A stretch of DNA of 54,402 bases, taken from the NCBI RefSeq assembly GCF_015223355.1, contig NZ_JADFFK010000029.1:1-54402 (forward strand). The letters are read 5' to 3'. The position numbers were made by a program, and so were the translations under genes. Source of the stretch: Salipiger mangrovisoli. GTDB lineage: Bacteria; Pseudomonadota; Alphaproteobacteria; Rhodobacterales; Rhodobacteraceae. Below, piece by piece: positions 49,190 to 54,402 of this stretch; the first letter of the stretch is position 1, and the number at the start of each line of letters is the position of its first letter. The notes beneath the pieces are model-generated. The model was not told the origin of the DNA, ran no database searches, and worked only from the letters and a program-made list of their open reading frames with translations.

Positions 49190-50161
49190 TTACTGGATGA
49201 GGCCGGCTTCGGTCGCGATCTCGCGCAGCGTCTGCATGCGGCCCTCGATCGAGGCGCTCAGCTCTTCGCCGGACATGTTGAGCGGCAGCAAGCCCTTGTC
49301 GTGCTGGATCTGGGCGAACTCTTCGGTCGCATAGGCCGCTTCGAAGGCATCGACCCACTTCTGGTAGTCTTCGTCCGAGGTCTTGCCGCCCATGTAGAAG
49401 CCGCGAAGGATGGTCCACTCGACATCGTAGCCCTGTTCCTTGGCGGTCGGGAGCTGGTCGAAGGGCGCTTCCAGGCGCTCGGGCGAAAGCACCGCGAGAA
49501 CACGCATGTCGCCGCTGTCGAGATAGGGCACCATCTCTCCGACGTCACCGGTGTAGACCTTGATCGAGCCGCCGAGCAGCGCCGCGATCGCATCGCCGCC
49601 GCCGTCGAAGGCCACGTAGCGCATCTGCATCGGCGTGCCGCCGGCTTCGCGCATCAGCAGCGCGCCCTTCATCCAATCCTGCGAGCCGACCGACCCGCCG
49701 GCACCGACGACCACGCTCTGCGGGTCGGCGCTGAGGTCGTCCATCACGTCCTTCAGCGATTGGTAGTCACTGTCGGCGCGCACCACGACCGCGCCGAAAT
49801 CGGCGCCCGCGGTGCCGACCCAGCGCACCGACTTCTCGTCGAAGGCGCCGTACTTGCCAGTGATGATGTTCAGCAGCGAGCCTGTCGAGAAGGCGACGAT
49901 GGCGCTGCCGTCATCGGCACGGTTGGTATTGAACTGGTTGAACGCCACGGCGCCGATGCCGCCGGGCATGAAGTTGACCTGCACCGGGCTCGAGACATGC
50001 GGCGCAAGGCCGGTCTGTGCCACGCGGCAGGTCAGGTCGAAGCCGCCGCCGGGGTTGGCCGGGGCCACGCATTCGGGGTGATCGATCTCGCTCTGTGCGA
50101 AACCGGGAACGGCAAAACCGAGCGCGCAGGCAAGCGCGGTCGAAAGATGGATGATTTTCAT
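49190..50161 (-). CDS. tctC: Tripartite tricarboxylate transporter substrate-binding protein
   Basis: A 323-residue periplasmic binding protein with a Sec signal (MKIIHLSTALACALGFAVPG, cleavage likely after FAQ). ECVAPANPGGGFDLTCR near residue 29 is the canonical TctC entrance motif (PAGPGGGFD type), and VGAGGSVGSQDWMKGALLM near 158 and AFDGGGDAIAALLGGSIKVY near 187 match the second hinge region. The start at 50159-50161 has GGGAGGA. It faces the response regulator across a 157-base spacer with four 11-bp-spaced CTGA-type repeats, which are probably its activator sites. The ligand is a di- or tricarboxylate by family. Confidence 0.94.
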   Translation of the reverse strand: MKIIHLSTALACALGFAVPGFAQSEIDHPECVAPANPGGGFDLTCRVAQTGLAPHVSSPVQVNFMPGGIGAVAFNQFNTNRADDGSAIVAFSTGSLLNIITGKYGAFDEKSVRWVGTAGADFGAVVVRADSDYQSLKDVMDDLSADPQSVVVGAGGSVGSQDWMKGALLMREAGGTPMQMRYVAFDGGGDAIAALLGGSIKVYTGDVGEMVPYLDSGDMRVLAVLSPERLEAPFDQLPTAKEQGYDVEWTILRGFYMGGKTSDEDYQKWVDAFEAAYATEEFAQIQHDKGLLPLNMSGEELSASIEGRMQTLREIATEAGLIQ

Positions 50162-50218
50162 GGTATCCTCCCAGAGAAGTTGGCCCAAGGGGCAGACCTC
50201 GCTTATGCGCGAGCAAGG

Positions 50219-50262
50219 CTGAGCCCATGCTGACGCGAAACTGACACGACGCTGACATGCCG
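50219..50262. promoter_or_regulatory. Four 11-bp direct repeats, response-regulator sites
   Basis: CTGAG (50219), CTGAC (50230), CTGAC (50241) and CTGAC (50252) begin exactly 11 bases apart; the full units are CTGAGCCCATG, CTGACGCGAAA, CTGACACGACG and CTGACATGCCG. Tandem sites on one face of the helix at 11-bp spacing are a hallmark of OmpR/PhoB-family regulators such as the TctD-type protein next door. They lie 58-101 bases upstream of tctC, next to a CATAAG-like -10 box on the minus strand. Confidence 0.72.
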
Positions 50263-50318
50263 CGCCGTCGCGCGATGCGTGCTTCCGGGGCGCGCCGCAG
50301 GCAGCTAATGTCTTCGCC

Positions 50319-50993
50319 ATGAGAATGCTCTTGGTGGAAGACAACGACGAGCTTGCGGAGACGATCCTTGATCGCCTGCGAAGCGAAGGTCATTCGGTGG
50401 ACCGCGAGGCCAACGGCGACGAGGCCAATGACCTTCTGCGTTTCTCCTCTTTCGACATTGTGCTTCTCGACATCAACCTGCCCGGACGTTCCGGCTACGA
50501 TGTCCTGCGTTCGATGCGCTCGCGCGGCGACGCGACCCCGGTCATCGTGCTGACGGCCCGCAGCGAGATCGATGACCGCGTCGTCGGGCTCGACGCAGGG
50601 GCCGATGACTACATGGTAAAGCCCTTCGACTTTCGAGAACTTTCGGCGCGGTGCCGGGTTCTGGCCCGACGCCGGGCGGGGTCGTCGAGCAATGTCTTCA
50701 GCGCCGGAAGCTTCCGCTTTGACCGCGCCGCCAAACAGGCCCACGTCGACGGCCACCAACTCGAACTGCGGGCCCGCGAGGTGCAGCTCCTGGAGATCAT
50801 GCTCGACAACCTCGAGCGCATGCTGACCAAGGAAGAGGTCGCCGACAAGCTCTACACCTTTGAAGAGACTCCCAGCCTCAATGCCGTGGAACAGCTGGTC
50901 ACCCGGCTGCGCCGCAAGCTCGAGGGCACTCCGCTGGTGATCAAGACCGCGCGCGGCCTGGGGTACATGGCCTATGTCAGCGACGACGACTGA
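50319..50993 (+). CDS. tctD: Response regulator, OmpR family (TctD-like)
   Basis: A 224-residue regulator: receiver domain with phospho-acceptor Asp51 in FDIVLLDINLPG, acidic pair ED at residues 7-8, and Lys in KPFDF near 101; the C-terminal winged helix has TKEEVADKLYTF and VEQLVTRLRRKL near 170-200. It should bind the 11-bp repeats upstream of tctC after phosphorylation by the kinase at 50974. No ribosome site precedes the ATG; TAATGT at 50306-50311 could be a -10 box, implying a leaderless message. The last 20 bases overlap the kinase start. Confidence 0.92.
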   Translation: MRMLLVEDNDELAETILDRLRSEGHSVDREANGDEANDLLRFSSFDIVLLDINLPGRSGYDVLRSMRSRGDATPVIVLTARSEIDDRVVGLDAGADDYMVKPFDFRELSARCRVLARRRAGSSSNVFSAGSFRFDRAAKQAHVDGHQLELRAREVQLLEIMLDNLERMLTKEEVADKLYTFEETPSLNAVEQLVTRLRRKLEGTPLVIKTARGLGYMAYVSDDD

Positions 50994-53406
50994 GGACCGC
51001 CACAGCCACTCTCTGAAGCGCCGCCTGCTGGCCAGCATGGCGGCTGCCTTCGTCCTTCTGCTGCTGCTGATCTCGGTGCTGCTTTGGAACTATTCGAGAG
51101 CCGCGGCAAACCGGACATACGATCTCTTGCTTGCAGGCGCCGCCCTGTCGGTCCTCGAGCGCGTGTCCTACAATTCGGCAGGTCCCACGGTAGACCTGCC
51201 GCAATCGGCCATGGACATCCTCGCGCTCGCTGCCGACGACCGGGTCGCCTATCGCGTCTTCTCGCCCAACTACGGCGAGTTAACCGGCACGCCGGACCTG
51301 CCTGTTCCCGAAAGCCTGCAGCCGTCGATTGATCCCGTGTTCTACGACGCGAAGCTCGACGAAGGTTTCCGCTTTGTCTACCAGGGACGCCAGATCACTT
51401 CGAGCCGGGGGCGCGAGTGGGTCTTCGTCCAGATCGGACAAACGCTCAACGCCCGCAAGGCTCAGAGGGATACGCTGTTCCTCTATGGCATGATCGGCCT
51501 CGGCGCGGTGTCGCTGATCGGGCTGGGCTTTGTCTGGCTGGCAATCCGAACTTCACTGGCACCACTCCGGGCGATTGCCGACACGCTGATGGCCCGCACA
51601 TCGCGGGATCTTTCCCCGATCGAGGGAGACCCCCCTCTCGAGATTTCCGACCTCTTTCGGGCAATCAACAGCTTCATCGCGCAGCTGGTGCGCAGTCGGA
51701 ACCTGACTGAGAGCTTCATCGCCGATGTCGCTCATCAGACCCGCACCTCGCTGTCCGCGCTGCAGGGGCAACTCTCTTTGGCAGCGGACGCGAACGAGTT
51801 CGACAGGATGCGAGATCGCCTCGGCAAAGCGGAAAAGCAGGCCGAGCGGACCGTGCATCTGACCAACCAGCTTCTTGCCAATGCCATGGTGATCCACCGC
51901 TCCGAAGATGCCCAGCTCGAACCCATGGACCTGCGCATGCTGGTGCGCGATACGCTGGCCGAGTTGCTGCGCGAACGTCGCTTGCGGCAGGTGTCCATCT
52001 CGTTCGACGATTCAGGCCTGCCGGAAGGAAAGGCGCCGATCAGGGGCGACGCCATCTCGATCCGTGAGGCGTTGCGGAACCTGATCGACAACGCCGTGCG
52101 GCATGGCGGTCAGGAAAACACGATCCTCATCGAGATCGACGCGGATGCGCAGGTGGTCCGGCTCACCGTCTCGGACGCCGGCCCCGGTATTGCGCGCGCA
52201 GACCTCGTTCGGGCCACCGAGCGGTTTACCTCGATCAACAGCAAAACAGCCGGATCGGGCCTGGGTCTTGCCATCGTGCGGTCCGTCGCCGAAGGCCATG
52301 GTGCGCGCCTGCAACTTGGCAGTTCGGTACTTGGCGGGCTGCGGGCAACAATCGTCTTCCCGCGCCTGCTGGTTGTCGCTCTGGCCTGCCTGCTGCTCAC
52401 CATGCAGGCGAACGCCGTGTCAGCGCGCGAACTCGTCATCCACGCCGCCACCGATCCCGGTGCCATGCGGCCGCTCGTGGATGCCTTCGAGGCGCAAAGC
52501 CCCGGCTGGACGATCACCTATCGCGAATACCAGACTGTGGACCTTTACCGGGAAGTTCGCGACGCAGATCCCGAAACGCGTGCCGATGTCATCATTTCCT
52601 CGGCGATGGACTTGCAGGTCGAACTGGTGAACCGCGGGCTGGCCCGGACCCTGCGACTCCCCAACGCGATCCTGCCGCCGGACTGGGCGCGCTGGCGATC
52701 CCAATTGTTCGGCTTCACCTGGGAGCCGGCGGCGATCATCTACGACAAACGCGAGTTCGACGAGGAAGACCTGCCGACCAGCCATCGAGATCTCGCCTCT
52801 TTCATCCGGGAGAACGAAAGCAAGTTGCGCGGTGAGGTCGGCGGCTACGACCTGCGCAGATCTGGCATCGGTTATCTCTTCGCGACGCAAGACACGATCC
52901 AGAGCGTGCAGGCTCAGCGCCTGACGGAAGTCCTCGCTCGGGCGAATGCGCAGAGCTTCTGTTGCACGTCAGAGATGCTCGACGCCGTCGCGGCAGGCAA
53001 ACTCTCCATGGCGCTCAATGTCATAGGATCCTATGCGATGAAGCGCGATCCAGCGCCCGGACAAGAGAACATCGGCGTGCATTTCTTGGACGACTACAAC
53101 CTCGTGATGTCCCGTACCGCTTGGGTCCCTAAAACCGCGCCAGAGCCGGAGATGGCGGAGCGTTTCGTTGCCTTCCTGCTGTCTGCAGAAGGTCAGTCGA
53201 TCATCAACCTGAAGACACCGCTGATTCCGCTTTTGCTGTCGCGCGAGCAGCCGCTGGGCCTCGAGGACGTTCGCCCAGCCGGCAATGCAAGCTTCCTGCC
53301 GATAAGGCTGGGACCGGGCCTGCTCACATTCCTGGACCGGATCAAGCGGGACGAGTTCCTTCGCAGCTGGGTGTCGAGCATGGGCGGTCAAGACTACGGC
53401 CCTTGA
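50974..53406 (+). CDS. Sensor histidine kinase fused to a solute-binding-protein domain
   Basis: An 810-residue two-part protein. Residues 1-464 are a TctE-like sensor: membrane spans near 21-38 and 169-190 flank a periplasmic 2CSK_N-type domain, then a HAMP-like region, H-box with His254 in DVAHQTRTSLSAL, N-box NLIDN at 369-373, G1 DAGPG at 401 and G2 GSGLGLAIV at 427. The H-box has Ser where most kinases have Pro. At 465-481 a hydrophobic segment (LLVVALACLLLTMQ) with ANAVSA after it looks like a signal sequence, and residues 486-810 resemble an ABC-type binding protein of the iron/AfuA kind. No internal start fits a separate gene. The second part would be periplasmic, giving the kinase its own ligand sensor. 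Confidence 0.85.
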   Translation: MSATTTEDRHSHSLKRRLLASMAAAFVLLLLLISVLLWNYSRAAANRTYDLLLAGAALSVLERVSYNSAGPTVDLPQSAMDILALAADDRVAYRVFSPNYGELTGTPDLPVPESLQPSIDPVFYDAKLDEGFRFVYQGRQITSSRGREWVFVQIGQTLNARKAQRDTLFLYGMIGLGAVSLIGLGFVWLAIRTSLAPLRAIADTLMARTSRDLSPIEGDPPLEISDLFRAINSFIAQLVRSRNLTESFIADVAHQTRTSLSALQGQLSLAADANEFDRMRDRLGKAEKQAERTVHLTNQLLANAMVIHRSEDAQLEPMDLRMLVRDTLAELLRERRLRQVSISFDDSGLPEGKAPIRGDAISIREALRNLIDNAVRHGGQENTILIEIDADAQVVRLTVSDAGPGIARADLVRATERFTSINSKTAGSGLGLAIVRSVAEGHGARLQLGSSVLGGLRATIVFPRLLVVALACLLLTMQANAVSARELVIHAATDPGAMRPLVDAFEAQSPGWTITYREYQTVDLYREVRDADPETRADVIISSAMDLQVELVNRGLARTLRLPNAILPPDWARWRSQLFGFTWEPAAIIYDKREFDEEDLPTSHRDLASFIRENESKLRGEVGGYDLRRSGIGYLFATQDTIQSVQAQRLTEVLARANAQSFCCTSEMLDAVAAGKLSMALNVIGSYAMKRDPAPGQENIGVHFLDDYNLVMSRTAWVPKTAPEPEMAERFVAFLLSAEGQSIINLKTPLIPLLLSREQPLGLEDVRPAGNASFLPIRLGPGLLTFLDRIKRDEFLRSWVSSMGGQDYGP

Positions 53407-53778
53407 GGCCGAAGCACGCATCGTTCGAATCCACGTGCCGGCCAGTTGGCTGAAATTGTCTCCTCCACTTTTGCCGACCTCTGGTCGCAAGGTAACTCTG
53501 CCGAGCCGATGGCTTGGGCCAGAATATCCTTTTGGCGCTCGACGAATGACTCGTGTGGTGATGCAGAACTTCCACAAATGCTCAGAGCCGCCGTTCGTGC
53601 GGGATGCAGCGAGTGGCAGCTTTCCGCCCATTCGAGCCAGGGCAGATCATCATGCAGCGCCGGACATGAGCAATGACTATGGCCCCTTGAAGCAGACCAT
53701 TCGCTCCCAAGAGCGATGACGCCTCGTGTATTCGTATCTGGCGTTGAGCCCAGTACCATAGGAAGCCCTTGGGAAGCG
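53407..53778. other. Spacer after the kinase gene, nothing recognised
   Basis: 372 bases without a convincing frame. A segment around 53560-53660 resembles degenerate intergenic sequence seen between alphaproteobacterial genes, but I cannot match it to an insertion element. No clear terminator for the kinase transcript was found. Confidence 0.5.
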
Positions 53779-54027
53779 TCAATCAGGTCTGATCTCGCGC
53801 TGATGGCGAGCAAGAAGCTTGACCAGTCTTCGGCCGGAAATCACCTTCTGGCGCTTGAGGTGGATGAGGCCCCTTTCAACCGGGTCGAGGTCAACGTCGT
53901 CTCCACAGACGCGAGCAATGGCGTCGGCGTAGACGTCTGTTGCTGTGACGGGCACCTGACAATTTTTCCGACGCTGATATCGGCTGAGGATCGTAGCGAC
54001 AGCTTGCGTCGGCTTAATGGTCTTCAT
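53779..54027 (-). CDS. Small hypothetical protein
   Basis: An 82-residue basic, helical protein (MKTIKPTQAVATILSRYQRR at the start; VTATDVYADAIARVCGDDV near residue 27; an ending rich in Lys, Arg and Leu, LIHLKRQKVISGRRLVKLL near 57). The composition is more protein-like than the GC-shadow frames around it, with a regular heptad-like pattern and few rare codons. I recognise no family and assign no function; small size and basic charge allow a DNA-binding or toxin-antitoxin role. Start ATG at 54025-54027 follows a weak GGGAAC; a longer upstream start is unlikely. It stands alone. Confidence 0.5.
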   Translation of the reverse strand: MKTIKPTQAVATILSRYQRRKNCQVPVTATDVYADAIARVCGDDVDLDPVERGLIHLKRQKVISGRRLVKLLARHQREIRPD

Positions 54028-54402
54028 CGGAGTTCCCACTGCTCCCAAGCGACCTCGTGTCCAGGGTCTCACCATCGCAAGCCAGCCCCACTGCGCCATG
54101 CTCAGGCTCTTACAGGGAGGGCACAACGGCCCTCCGCCAGATCCCCCGCTTCATGCCACGAACCGCACATCCCCTTCATACGCGAAAGGCGCCGGAGCGT
54201 CTGCCCCAGCGCCTCTATCAACGTCCTTCAGAGAGCAGCCCAGGGGCACGAGGCGGTACGTTTCGCCCTTGACACCCCTTGCGCAGACTTATGCTTCCGT
54301 TTGCGCATTCATCTGCTTTCTCTGATGTCACGACTACCGATATTTGGCCATAACGATGCCGTAAGTCATTGATTTATATGCGCGCTAAATTGATCCCGGC
54401 GG
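54028..54402. other. Right-end region, no gene seen
   Basis: 375 bases to the window edge. A TTGACA at about 54271 and an AT-rich stretch near 54340-54390 could belong to a promoter of a gene beyond the edge. TTGATCCCGGCGG at the extreme end may be the start of a repeat or insertion-element terminus, but one end alone does not establish it. Confidence 0.4.

Noticed and set aside
52340..52390. Frameshift or sequencing error at the kinase/binding-protein junction
   Set aside because: The frame is open through the junction, the signal-like segment follows the last kinase motif naturally, and no alternative stop or start lies nearby. An error remains possible but is not indicated by the sequence.
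54378..54402. An insertion-sequence terminus at the right end
   Set aside because: TTGATCCCGGCGG is suggestive but there is only one end, no transposase and no target-site duplication in view.

Overview
The window looks like a catabolic and transport island of a high-GC alphaproteobacterium, most likely a Rhodobacterales (Roseobacter-group) member. This is inference from base composition and from the mix of families (TctABC with an AbrB-type protein, hyuAB, several D-amino-acid-oxidase-fold flavoproteins, LysR/Lrp/LacI regulators); no rRNA or tRNA was found to fix it. Nearly all of it is ordinary metabolic DNA with tight operons (many ATGA, GTGA or TGATG overlaps). I saw no complete mobile element, CRISPR array or phage genes.

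Layout. (1) 1-7720: a sugar or cyclitol module on the minus strand: periplasmic binding protein, permease and single-domain ATPase of a ribose/fructose-type ABC importer, two Gfo/Idh/MocA dehydrogenases and two TIM-barrel isomerase/epimerases, with a divergent LacI regulator. (2) 8096-20100: LysR, hyuA, hyuB, a [2Fe-2S] subunit and an FAD/BFD subunit on the minus strand, a divergent FAD oxidase subunit on the plus strand, then an aldehyde dehydrogenase, a tartrate/D-malate-type dehydrogenase and a succinate-semialdehyde-type dehydrogenase. The three flavoprotein/ferredoxin genes look like a split HcnABC/opine-oxidase-type heterotrimer. (3) 20103-36391: an amine or amino-acid catabolic island: two further FAD amine oxidases, an Lrp/AsnC regulator, a dipeptide-type ABC importer, two dehalogenase-type HAD proteins, a GhrA-type reductase, a class III aminotransferase, two paralogous double-GNAT proteins, an ArgE-type deacetylase and a cupin. 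(4) 36954-43398: a LysR gene divergent from a trimethylamine-dehydrogenase/N-methylproline-demethylase-like flavoprotein, then two paralogous Cys-nucleophile hydrolases divergent from another LysR gene. (5) 43339-45575: a potassium channel coupled to an LtrA-family membrane protein. (6) 46034-53406: AbrB plus TctABC tripartite carboxylate transporter, divergent from a TctD-type response regulator and a sensor kinase that carries a solute-binding-protein domain at its C-terminus. (7) 53407-54402: almost empty, with one small conserved-looking hypothetical gene.

The most interesting signals are regulatory or architectural. A short dyad, GCAG-N6-CTGC with an AT-rich centre, recurs between genes in modules 2 and 3 and may be the target of the local Lrp regulator. 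A near-perfect LysR palindrome occurs twice around the LysR/hyuA genes. Four CTGA-type repeats at exact 11-bp spacing lie between tctC and the response regulator. The kinase/binding-protein fusion reads as one uninterrupted frame. A possible small structured RNA ends at a strong terminator near 8050.
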